DNA of 64,000 nt from positions 25,390,182 to 25,454,181 of the forward strand of contig NC_088711.1 in assembly GCF_963576615.1 (NCBI RefSeq). The letters are read 5' to 3'. Shown piece after piece: positions 38,034 through 50,031 of the stretch; position 1 is the first letter of the stretch, and every line of letters begins with the position of its first letter. The position numbers and the translations under genes were made by a program. The notes beneath the pieces are model-generated. The model had not been told where the DNA came from and did no database searches. It saw only the letters and a list, made by a program, of their open reading frames with translations. The DNA is from Watersipora subatra. Its lineage: Eukaryota > Bryozoa > Gymnolaemata > Cheilostomatida > Watersiporidae.

Positions 38034-41000
38034 TTACATGATGGCACACTTGTTGTTGCTCTCAGGGTCCCCCTACAAGAATAGAGTAGACGACAGTGAA
38101 ACTCTTGGTATTTGCAACAGACTGATCATACTTTGCATACAAGGTGAAGGCTGCTGCCTATAATTATTATTGAACTAGACACATTTGGAGTAACTGGCAA
38201 TATTGGACTGAAGAAGCTAATGCATCAGCAAAACTACATTTTCTCTTATGTACATGTAAAGGTTTCTCCTATGTACATGTAAAGGTTTTTCCTATGTACG
38301 TGTAAAGGTTTCTCCCATGTACGTGTAACCAAGTATTAATGCCTTTGCACACCAACATATATAGAAGAGCTGTCTAATACACGATGAGAAGGCGCATCAT
38401 TTTCTTTACAAAATTCAACTTACAGTCTGATGGAAAATCTCTTCAGAGCTACTACTTCCAGCAGCAGCAGATCTTCGGGTTGCCGTGGCAACAACACGCT
38501 GGCTTGCTCGGCTCATTTCATAAACAGCCATTTCCTGGTACAAACAAAATCAACAGAAAGTAAATCTTTGCTTGATGAAAAAACCGCTGATGAGATACTA
38601 AAAGTTCTCACATTGCAGAAACACTGCAAATAAACCATAAATTTACCTGACTAGACAAGACGATGTTTTTAATATACCATAGCCAAACCTTGTCTAATGA
38701 TTATCTCCACATACAAACTTCTGACATGCAAAATCTGAACAATTATTTTGTTTACATATGAAGTAATTTGGAACATACGACGTTCACAATTTGATAGAAT
38801 AGGGCAAAATGTTAAAAACAATTAAAATGAAAAGTAATATAAATTGATTTAAACTATATTTAGTATAATTAATGCCACACATTTCCATCACTCGCTCAAC
38901 CACCAAGCCTACATATTGCTGAGCTTACACTAAAGTAACGATTAAAGCTCGTTAAAATAGTTTTTCATCATTTTAACTTTTAAATATAATTTAGTTTTTA
39001 CATTTCATTTTTGCATAAAGCTTGAGTTTTAATGCTATATTAATTAATTTGAAAAATTTGTAGATATTTGTTTGGTTTTGCAACAAATTAAGCAAATACA
39101 GAGTATTATTATAAGAATATTTTCTCCAACATACAGCAGGTTAATAATATTTGAAGCAAATATCAAAATAGATAAACTTTGTATGTTGAGGTTTGACTGT
39201 ATAGCCCGACTATATACAGTGGACTCCCGCCATACGGCATTAATTCGTTCTGGTGTTCGGATCGTAAGGTGAAAATGTCGTACAGAGGGGTATAGGAACC
39301 CATAGGAATTACCTAATGCAAGCACCCAAGGTAAAAAAAAAACTATCAAAATTGTATACATGTATGTGTACTGTACATATTAAAAATTAGCAACAAAATA
39401 GTATATTAACCTTAATAACTATAGTTACTTATTTAGTGGTTATGATCTGCAATAAAACGTAACATTACTACATAGTATGTACAGAATGGAGTTCTTACCT
39501 TCAGGTCAGACATATAACATAAACATTGAATTTAACTTGGATAAATTTAGCTTACTAAACGCATACTGAAAGCTTCATTTTAGTATGTATTTTACTATTA
39601 AACTAAATTCACTAAACAATTTTGTCATCGTCTTCATTTTATTCTTAATGATTTTCTTCCTTAACTGTTAGCATTATTATCAATCTTGAGACCCATGGCT
39701 AACGAATCAAAGTTTACTGTAAACACACTAAATACTGAAATGCACAATAAATTCGATATCGCTTCATTTTAGCCAGATCAAGCCTTTAAGAAGCACGAAG
39801 AATGCTGAACTGAGAGAGAGAGCGCATTGTATATCTTTCAGACGCTAGTTGAGGCATTTAGGCTAATAGCATAGCGGCATCTTCGTGACTCCGATGTATG
39901 CAACAAACCGACCACCAAACTTGAATTTCGGGAAACATTTTTGTTGATATCATAAGGCGAGGAAAATGCTGTAACAAAGGGCCGGGAAAACTTCGTATTC
40001 CACATTGACAAGACGAAAAAACAGTAATACAAGACATGGTAACCAGGAGGTCCACTGTATTTGATATTTGAGAGTGAAGACTAGGAATAAGGGTGTATAT
40101 CAATATATATGCCAAATCATAATATATATATATATAATATGTATAGTACTATTAGTATATATAATCATATCGTATTGCATATTGGTGCAATATATATTGC
40201 ATTAAAGATTTTGATTTTTTCCGTGCAAATAATTGATAAATGTTTTGACAAAATTCGAATTCAAAACGTTGCCTAACTCATTGCCGTTTTATAGCAAAAT
40301 AGTCAAATCATGACTCACTGAAAATCTTATGAGGCATGTCAGTAATTGCTCTCATTAAAGCTGATGAGATGGAAAGAGACAGCTGAACCAGTTTTGCAGT
40401 TAAATGATACGGTGAGCATGGCATATATGATGAAATTTTGAACAGGGAATTACCTCCCCCTTGCAACTCAGAGAGGTAGTCATAGAGTCTCCGACGCACC
40501 ATCGTGTGCCCTTCATGACGTAATTATGAGTGGGTGTGTCATGAACTGCCCCAGCATCAGAGCTCCAAACCTGCAAAAAGACATGTAGCTGTTGCCTTCC
40601 GTCTCACCATACTAACACACAAACATAAACATCCCATATCCCAAAACATCACACAAAAACTGTAAAACTCTCTAAAGAGATGTGGTAATCTCTATAAAAT
40701 GGCAAATACATGTATGACAACTAGAGTAATGCTTGCTTACTGTACAACCATAAAAAGAGAAGACGACCCTGAATCCAACATAAACTCATTTATATGTAAA
40801 TGAATACAATGTACAGGCCAATTTTAGAAATAAAAATACATTATAAGCGAACAAAACAAATATCACAATTTTAATAGCTACGCATAGACTAAATATCAAT
40901 ATGATTGCAAAATATTTAAATTTCGTTACAATCTATTGAAATCATAAAAATTGTATGCAATCTCCACCAAACTCAAGTCGATGTTATCTTTGTGAATCAT

Positions 41001-44000
41001 AGTAACTCACCGTGGCTACATCTCCCGGAGAAAGCTTAGTAGTGTGATGGAACTTGAAGTCAGTCTCCTCATCACCAGCCTTGTGAACAATTTTCCAGCC
41101 CTTCAGAGAAACTTCCTAAAACAGGTTAGGAACCTGAACCAACTAATGCTCATCTACCGCAAATAGTTCAACTATTAGGAACCTGAACCAACTAATGCTC
41201 ATCTACCGCAAATAGTTCAACTATTAGGAACCTGAACCAACTAATGCTCATCTACCGCAAATAGTTCAACTATTAGGAACCTGAACCAACTAATGCTCAT
41301 CTACCGCAAATAGTTCAACTATTAGGAACCTGAACCAACTAATGCTCATCTACCGCAAATAGTTCAACTATTAGGAACCTGAACCAACTAATGCTCATCT
41401 ACCGCAAATAGTTCAACTATTAGGAACCTGAACCAACTAATGCTCATCTACCGCAAATAGTTCAACTGTTAGGAACCTGAACCAACTAATGCTCATCTAC
41501 CGCAAATAGTTCAACTATTAGGAACCTGAACCAACTAATGCTCATCTACCGCAAATAGTTCAACTATTAGGAACCTGAACCAACTAATGCTCATCTACCG
41601 CAAATAGTTCAACTGTTAGGAACCTGAACCAACTAATGCTCATCTACCGCAAATAGTTCAACTATTAGGAACCTGAACCAACTAATGCTCATCTACCGCA
41701 AATAGTTCAACTATTAGGAACCTGAACCAACTAATGCTCATCTACCGCAAATAGTTCAACTATTTGTTTGATGTAAACAAGAATATTGACTATTGCATAT
41801 TGAATATTGCAGAGAGCTATGCTTGCATCGTATTACATATTGAAAAAACACCATACAATCATGACATAGAAGCACATCGTGCAGTTTTTTCTAGTTTTTA
41901 AATACCTAGTCTTTAAATTATATAGTTTCATTGAAGCATCTGATGTATTGTCTAACATTAGTTTTTGTACGTTTCTACTTAGTCATCAAATACTGTAATA
42001 GACCACAGTGATGGTCACCTTTCCAATATTCAGATTTGTTTCCCCTGTTATAGTACATTTTTTACTATGTACAGTAGACGCTCCTACAACGTAAATTATC
42101 CGTTCCAGGAACGTTTACGTTATAGGGAATTTACATTATAAGAACAGTAAAATACGTGTAAATTGCCTAATCCGTTCCAAGATCATTCCAAACTCACCTC
42201 TTTGGCCATGCAAAAAGAGAAAACTTAACTCTTTTAATTTGCGAGCTGTACCGTAACTGTAGAATTATTGGCTTACATCGACAACTTTCCTCCTTTTATG
42301 ATCAATCTCACTGGTTTTATAGACCACGATTGCGGTAAATTTAAAACAAGTTGATGGGACCGCACATTTCCAACGATTTGCCTTTTTTTAAACAGCAAAG
42401 TTTATTCTACAAGGTAAAGCTAATAACAAATATTTTGTACGTCTACAATAAGGCAAAACAACAAAATCTTTTTACTATAAAAAGCAGTTCTACCTGTTCG
42501 TCGTCTATCACTACCCAGTGGTCAAGGTTAGGATAAAGATAATTTTTGACGATATTCCAACTCGTGACATTTAGATTGGTAAACCGACGCTGTAACACCT
42601 GCACCAATCGATTGCCTTCAAGTATTTATGAACAATTGCACAGCTATCCTATTCGCCTTTAAGTCGACACATTTAATGACCTATTACCACAAACTAGAAT
42701 GTCGCGAAAGTTATATACAGTAAATATAACGCTAAACACACGGCATTTTTTCTTCTATAAGTGCAGCGAATTAAACTAACATTCAAATCGATTTTGAAAT
42801 CTCGCCTGACTTGACACTTTATGTTACATGGAATTTTATATGTAGCAGGAAACAAAAACTTCACATAAATTTTTTACATTATCTGGAATTCACGGTATAG
42901 GAGGTATACGGTATAGGAGCGTCTACTGTATATACAATATACTGTAAATCAATCGCATATAACGTTACAATACTCTTAGTCAGATGAACTCTGTGTAACG
43001 GAAGCCTGAAAGGCTCCGTCACATCGTACCTCACCAATAACACCACACTAATCTCAATCAAATGCCTACAACATCTTACCTTGCCGGAGATGTTTTTGAC
43101 CTTGATAAACCGGCCTTCATCGTCGACTACACAGATCTCGACATCTCCACTGCAGCTGTTAGACGAACTGAAGCTGCTACCAGAGCGCGATTCCTGAACA
43201 AGAGGAGTAGCGACAGCCACTTCTTCTCTCTTGCGCTTTCTGGGTGTGACCTTCACCTCAGATTGCGACATTGATTGAGAGATGTTTAACCTATAACATT
43301 GTTTATTAATGATGAAGGAAAAATGATAAAGGCTGCTATTGGCTTAACATAATTCTAACACGACATGTTGTCATAAACGAACAAACAAGTTACTAATGTA
43401 GTAAGCAAAACGAATGTACATAACGTAATATACCTTTCCTCCTCCCCTTCAAGCAGTTTCCTGTAGGCGGCTATTTCCATGTCAAGGCTGATCTTGATCT
43501 CCAACAGTTCCTGATATTCCCTGATGCCAGCATCAATGCGTTCGTGCAGCATGCGGATGTCCCTCTCCTTGGCAGCACACATATTAGTGAACTGCTCACG
43601 CTCGGCTGCCAGGTCACTCTCTAACGTAGCTACCCTTGCTTCCAGGCTTGCATTCTGCAAAGCAGTATCACACCTAGTAGTCTATACTGGACAGCGTAAA
43701 AGGCGGCGCAATTAACACAACTTCTGTTAATAGAAATCATAGGAACGGAGAAAACCTTTTTCTTTTCAGCGAGTGTAAAATATTGAGACAACAGTAGCCA
43801 GACAGACATCCAATGAGAATCTGATAACCAAGTAAAAGTTGCCAAGTTATGGTTGCTCCAATGACAAACCTTCACTACAATTATAAACAGGAAATCAACA
43901 GAAAATAAGAAACGGCGTTTTTAATCAACAATATCCACATAAAAACCTTCAACATATAGTATATACTATCTGAAAGATTTTGGATTCTGAAAAAATCAGA

Positions 44001-47000
44001 TTCGAATTTTTGATAGTTTGCATTCAACGAAATGTTGTTTATAAAGCCAACAATATTTGCTCATTTAGTAAATAGATTAAATGAGAATGTTTGAGATTCT
44101 CGCAATACAAGAACATAACATTAAACAACTTCTTACCTTCAAGAAAAACCAGACCAATGCAACCAGAATTTTCAAATTTCACTGTCTTCTAATTCACAAC
44201 AGATAGGTACAACGTAAACTCGGCAAATTATTAAGGGCGAATAGAAAATTTTCAGAACATTTTAAAACCTAGTGATCAAGTTTCGAAGCAGATCAAAGAT
44301 GAACAGAGATTCTTTGGAGTTCTTAGAGAGAGTCAGGAAGTCATAACAACGGTCTTAGATCAAGTGCAGCCACAATGTTTTAAAATAGATTATTTGCGGG
44401 TTTTTCAAATCCAGAGATGCAGTTTTACGAACATAGTCATGAAATTTGCTAAGTTAATTGGTTTATTAATAAAGAGATGCTATGCAGAAGAGCAGCATAA
44501 AGCAAAGCCTTGAACATGATAGACACAGTTCAAAGGCCAATACGTCGGATGCCCATATACATATACATAAAGATATGTAGGAATTGACGATTGATTATAC
44601 ATAAGGCAGTGTTTCCTAACAAATAAATCTAGGAGAAGCAGGTCCTATTCTGGAATTAACATATGTCACAATCCTGCAGCGAATAGTAGATAGCACCTGC
44701 ATGAGCTGCCAATCTATTACCTAGCGCAACCACAAAAATGCAAGCTTTTACTACCAAGGACTGAGTAATTCTTGACAACCCGTTATTTACCTGGTTGGCC
44801 AGCTTGGCTATTTGGGCCTGTAACTCCGAGATTCTGCTTCGGTAGGACGTTACCTCAACCCTAAACTTCTCATCCACCCCATCATTCTGGGCGAGTTCCT
44901 GCTGCATGCCAGCGATCTGAAGCGATAGAACGGGCATTGAACTTTCTCACATTGACATGCATGAGGCTTTGCATTGGAAAGGCCGGCAAGCGAGTGAACA
45001 TAACAGCCGTACGGGCACAACTGCGCTCGTCTGTGTAAACAACTACGAGAGAGTCTCAAAGGAGGCATCGAATGACAATTGGAAACATTTGAATATGACT
45101 ACAACTAGTGAGTAGACAGTATGCATGTGAGAGCAACAGGGGAGCCTGCAGATGGCTTTCATTGTCTGCAGCATTCTTTGAGAGGTTGCAAAAGACAATT
45201 GGGTTAGCTAATATTAGCAATGACCAAAGATATTCCCCGATCTGCAACTTATTCTAAATGCCAACACACAAATGAAACAGTTTTTGACTTCAGAACCCGC
45301 AACTGAGCCTCACCTTTGACTCGTACATAACCTCCATCTCCTCCCTATATCTCTTCATCTCCAACTCATGCTGCCTTCTGAAGTCATGCAGAGCTTCCTG
45401 AAGCTTATTGTCATACTCGCGCTGTACTTTGTCGTCGACTTCCTCCATCGATATCTCCATTCTTGTACGCGTCTCATTCAGCTCTGATTGGTGCAATTGC
45501 TTGAGGAAGGCAAGTTCTTCCTGCAAACATGGGCCAAACCGTGTAAGGTCTGCCACTCATGGAGACTGTCAATACAAACTGCACCTAATATGAGATTTTG
45601 AGCAACAACTAGTCCTAATAACTAGTGAACGAGGTAACCAACACTCTAACCGTGAACATACAAAACTGTAAGCTCTAAAAACCTCAATTATGGCCTAGCA
45701 TGAACAAACTACTGATAGATAGAGAACTGGTGATAGAGAAGAGCTGATAGCTAGGTTTACTGTCAACATGAGCCAACAAAGTGGCCAAGTGCCCACCACA
45801 TATGGTGATCTTCAATCTTGCACAGTTGCCTGCAAGGATGGGGTTAGGAATCCTGCGAATGATATATATGTCTTTAAGTCCTCGGGAAATTATGAACAGT
45901 TTTACAAAACTATAAATTGAAAAAGAGAAACAAACTGACAAACTTTAGAGATAAAAAAAAGAAAGCCTGAGCGCACTGTAAAAGACAAATGACGACAAAG
46001 CTTTATAACCTAAAATAACCTTCTAACACCAAGGTTGGCCTCTGATTCCTAAAATTGATGTGCTAAAAAGGACACGGTGAAAAAGTTCAAAAGATTTTGA
46101 ATGGCATCACCTACCGATGAGATTTTTTGTTTTTTTGTCACCATCATCATAAAATATCTCTATGAATTCCGTATAACTAAAAAACTATCTGTTAAATATC
46201 TTTGTTAGATACTGTTTGATCCAGAAATGGTAACCAGAAGGCATTCACTAATAATATGAAACATAAGAAAAAAAATCAAGGTAAATAATTGGCTGACGAC
46301 AGGTGAACAGGTGTGAGGAACTAGTATACAGGTATATACCAGCTTTTTAACAACTGAGCATTGCTGCGTCAATCAATCCTTGATAATGTAAATAACTCTT
46401 GGCCAGCTACAGCAGCCATTGTACTACTTCACAAGTCAGGCAGCAGAGCATCAATAATTACATTATTATGCGTAAGCTAGCGAAAACCAAAGCATAGAAA
46501 CAAAGGCGCGAGTGCATTGCATTCCAAATTTCATTCAACACCACTTATAAAATAACGGAAACAGATTTAAACAAAAATTTCACACATTCCACACAAACAA
46601 AACATACCTTCAGACTCTGAACTCTATTCTCCAAGTCCACCTTTTGAAGCGTTTCCTCTTCGAGCTGCTTGCGGGCTGAAGCCAACTGCCTTTCCAGTTC
46701 ACTGATCTCTCCCCGGATTCTCTGCAATGGTAAAAGTTAGTGCTGTACAAAATCATTCTCATACTCCTAGTAGCGGGAGGCTTTCTTGAAGTATGCTCAT
46801 TCTGTTGCAACTGAAAACTACTGCAACAAAACTATGCAGCCAAAGATGGATTGATTTAGGTTTTCGAGAAAAAAAAAGCTACTGGCTTATGAAAAGACAC
46901 ATCGGGTGAAAAGAGCAGCGTATCCGGTCATTTGCTTTGTTTAATTAATGGATACGTGAATTATTTGATGATCAGACAAGGGTACTCCTGTCAGAAGGAG

Positions 47001-49734
47001 GAACGATAACTGACACAACAAGCTGTTACCTCAATACTAATAAAAAAGGTGAGTTCAAATGTTTATCCATGTGTAAAGCCATTGAGACGGTTAAAAATTA
47101 TATTGCTTATCAATGCGATCAACTAGGCTAAAATTTACCACGCATGAATGAGCCATCGATTGTGCTCAAGACCGCCATTTGTTAACTGGCCTAGCAAGGT
47201 AAGAAGCCGGCCGGCGAAAGAAACGCTTGTAAGATCTGCTGATAATTATCTGACCGCGTACAGGCGCAACTGTTTTATAAAAACTTACTCAATGCTATTG
47301 AATCAAGCATAGCATAGTAGGAGCAAGCGTGGTTACTACACTTACTCCATACTCCAGTTGCCATCTCTCCTTCTCGCTGTTGGCTGCAGCGAGCTTGCCT
47401 TCAAGCTCGGCCAGTTGGGCTTCGAGATCAGCATATTTCTTCTGAAGGGCTGACAGCTCACGGTCCTTCTTATTGTACCTGTGATAGAATGTCGTAGCAT
47501 GCACGTAGCTATTCACTAGCGGACCTAACAATGCAGGATACAATAAGGGCTGTATGTATCGAGTTGCAGCCAGTGGTCTTATTCACTACAACCACACCTG
47601 TCTAGCGCCATTAAAAGATAAAGCGCGTAGATAGCAAAATCAAGACATCCCTGAGGGGCCAGGCGTTAGCTTCAAGGTTGAAACTGATGATCAGAAAGTC
47701 GCGTGTGAGTATATATTTGGCAAATAATCGGCGTGGGTGTATTAATAATGATACAACAGGAAGGGCTACAATAGCAACATTAAGATGCCCTACTTACTGA
47801 GTCACTCGCCATCAAATAACTGATCAGCATATTCAAATAGCTCAATACTTGATTAAACTACTAGTAGTAGTTAACTGATTGCTAAGTTCCTAATAAATGT
47901 GTCAAGTCAATATTAAGCTCATAAGATTACATAAAAATAGCCCGTATGCCAACTAGTGTAGTGCAGTACTATATATATAGTCCAACTCGGATAACTCAAA
48001 CTTCACGGGATCGAGCCAAAGTGTTCGAGTTATCAGAGCGTTCTAGTTATCAGAGCACTGTCACAAGTGCATGTATTTATCAGTAGATACATGTACATAT
48101 ATAAACTATATATAAATCAAAAGCATAGATTGCTTGTTGCATGTTAAAGGGCCTCTCATGTAGTTTTTAAAAAATTTATCAGAAAGTATAGATATTTTTC
48201 TATCACTTGAGATTTGTTTGTTGTTTTAGGTGATGTGACTGCCAGGGCGTTCCCAGGTTAAAATTAGCAAAACTTGATCGCCGTTAGAACGCTCAGATAA
48301 AAGACATCTTTTTCTCTTGAAAGTGTTCACCAAGATCAACTTTGCCGATTTTACTTTAAGTTTACCCAAAAGTTACCTCGCTTTCTCTTGCTTTCGAAGG
48401 GCCATCGCAAAGCGGATGTTTGATTTTTTTGCAAACCTTCAAAAAAGTTGTTAACGAAAATATTTTGCTGATGATGGTAATAACGACGTCTAAGAAGTAC
48501 TAAAAGTTGATGTTTATCTCTATGGCTTGCAATAAAGTGATATTCTAAAGTGATAACAAGGCCTTGGTAGCTGTTGGGCAAAAAACTGTTCGAGTTAATG
48601 ATGTTAAGGTCGAGTTATCTAAAGCAATTTATCATTGCGTGGGAACGGACCAAACAAATCCGTTCGAGTTAACCATGTGTTCGAGCTATCCGAGGACAAG
48701 TTATTCGAGTTTGTATAGGCCTATATATCTAAAGAAAATCATACAGAAGGAGGCTTACGCAACATTCTATAATTAACATGCTTGAGCTAAACCTAGCAAA
48801 TAATACAATCTCTGTATAACAGAATGCCAACACTTAAAAATCGAATGCAAAAGATTTTAGTGCTACACATTTAAACACAGATAAATGATCCTAGAACATT
48901 CATAGCTCATTATTCTAGCTGGAGTACTTTTCAATACACGCTAAGAGTTACTTCAAAATACTTTTGTACTTGTTACACAAAACACACAGAGAAATAGACC
49001 AAATACAGAATACATTTAACACTGAAGGCATTGACCTCACACAGGTACAAGCCTATTGTGACTAGTTACATTATCTAATAATAAAAATATGTGATAGGCA
49101 TAGCCTATAATATAGCTAACTCTTTTTACTAGATGGGTATATACAACGTATGTGGTGCTTAGCTTCTACGCCGATTTCACTATGCTCATCTAAAACCCAG
49201 TAACAACTATCCTACCAATTTAAAACTTACGCTGCTTTTACAAATCGAGTTTAGAGTGTGAATTCTCAAATATCAATGCATCTAATCTATTATTGCAGTA
49301 GCTAATTTAACAACGCACCAGATGCCTTAAAAGTTCAAAACAAGGATATAAACTAACTTTCGCATCCATTCCTCTGCTTCTGATTTGTAGGTTCCAACAT
49401 TCACCGACAACTTGGCATTTTCTTTGGCGACTTCATCTACGAGTTTTCGAGCAGCCGCCAGCTCTCGCTCATACAGCATCTTAACATTGCCAACTTCTCT
49501 TCGGCTAGTTTCTTCAAATGTCTGGACCTGCAGTGTCAGCTTCTCATTATCGCTTTCGAGAGAACGGATATGGTCAATGTAAGCGGCCAACCTGTCATTA
49601 AGCGTGGTGAGCTGGTCTTTTTCTTCCAATCTGCTCAATCTAGAGGGAGATGAGCTTGTTGAAAACGACGCATTAGAACCACCAGATGTATATGTTCTGG
49701 TGGTAACAGTTTTCTTAACCTGCCGAGTGGACAT
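38034..49734 (-). CDS. LMNB: B-type nuclear lamin, complete, 11 coding exons
   Basis: Intermediate-filament protein that forms the lamina under the inner nuclear membrane. Exons (minus strand): 49734-49358, 47478-47346, 46721-46608, 45520-45314, 44916-44791, 43654-43434, 43290-43080, 41115-41011, 40570-40454, 38534-38424, 38072-38034. All junctions are GT-AG and phases agree, giving 586 aa. A short Ser/Thr-rich head has an SPSR site (29-32) before the rod. The rod starts at LEEKDQL (36) and ends with [20 protein letters not shown]...LEGEEER (about 393). A basic NLS, RKRKR, lies at 410-414. The Ig-like tail runs from about 442 ([12 protein letters not shown]) through [12 protein letters not shown] and RWCVGDS to about 537. 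The C terminus is CAIM, a farnesylation CaaX box. An in-frame TAG lies upstream of the ATG. Apart from a head 7 residues longer, rod length matches human lamin A without gaps. Large introns carry TIR elements and a minisatellite. Confidence 0.94.
38239..38330. repeat. 24-bp tandem repeat, about 4 copies, in lamin intron 10
   Basis: Unit TCTCCTATGTACATGTAAAG + GTTT, with C/T and A/G changes between copies. Confidence 0.8.
39217..40057. mobile_element. Tigger/pogo-like non-autonomous TIR element in lamin intron 9
   Basis: TA duplication on both sides. Left end CAGTGGACTCCCGCCATA, right end (reverse complement) CAGTGGACCTCCTGG. 841 bp. Interior block about 39400-39600 is homologous, in reverse orientation, to the elements at 23.3 and 26.4 kb. 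Confidence 0.6.
41128..41764. repeat. 49-bp minisatellite, exactly 13 copies, in lamin intron 7
   Basis: Unit AGGAACCTGAACCAACTAAT + GCTCATCTACCGCAAATAGT + TCAACTATT. 13 x 49 = 637 bp. Copies are identical except for an A-to-G change (AACTGTT) in two units. Each unit holds a perfect palindrome, AATAGTT-C-AACTATT. The array begins 13 bp upstream of the lamin exon 8 acceptor. Confidence 0.95.
42072..42928. mobile_element. TIR element (CAGTAGACGC family), copy 2, in lamin intron 7
   Basis: Left end CAGTAGACGCTCCTACAA, right end ATAGGAGCGTCTACTG. Nearly collinear with copy 1. Shared blocks show it moved as one unit of about 860-880 bp. Confidence 0.7.
47978..48716. mobile_element. TIR element in lamin intron 1
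   Basis: Left end AACTCGGATAACTC and right end (reverse complement) AACTCGAATAACTT. Subterminal repeats of GTTCGAGTTATC type occur near both ends (48031-48055, 48585-48700). The style is mariner/Tigger-like, but the exact boundary and target duplication are not clear. Confidence 0.5.
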
Positions 49735-49773
49735 ATTCGCTTTAAACGTAAAAATATCCCAAAATGATAACTA

Positions 49774-49781
49774 CTTTTATA
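49774..49781 (-). promoter_or_regulatory. TATA-like box upstream of lamin
   Basis: TATAAAAG on the minus strand, about 40 nt upstream of the lamin ATG. If used, the 5' UTR would be only about 10 nt, so it may be chance in AT-rich DNA. Confidence 0.25.
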
Positions 49782-50031
49782 CTAAAGCCGCTATTTTTAG
49801 TCGGAAGCGTTTTGGCGGATTTTCTTGGCTAACATAGAAAAGGTTTTATTGAATTATTGTTTTGTCTTATGTAAACGAAGAGCGTGTTTACAATTTTTTG
49901 TGGAACGCGTGCTACAGTTTTTGCGGATTTGTATTGATTGGCTCGCGGAGCGATGTTCAAAAGAAGATAACTCGTAAGAATCAGTGTTTCCACTACATTA
50001 CACGTAGTTTTCTAAACAAACTTTTCTAAAC

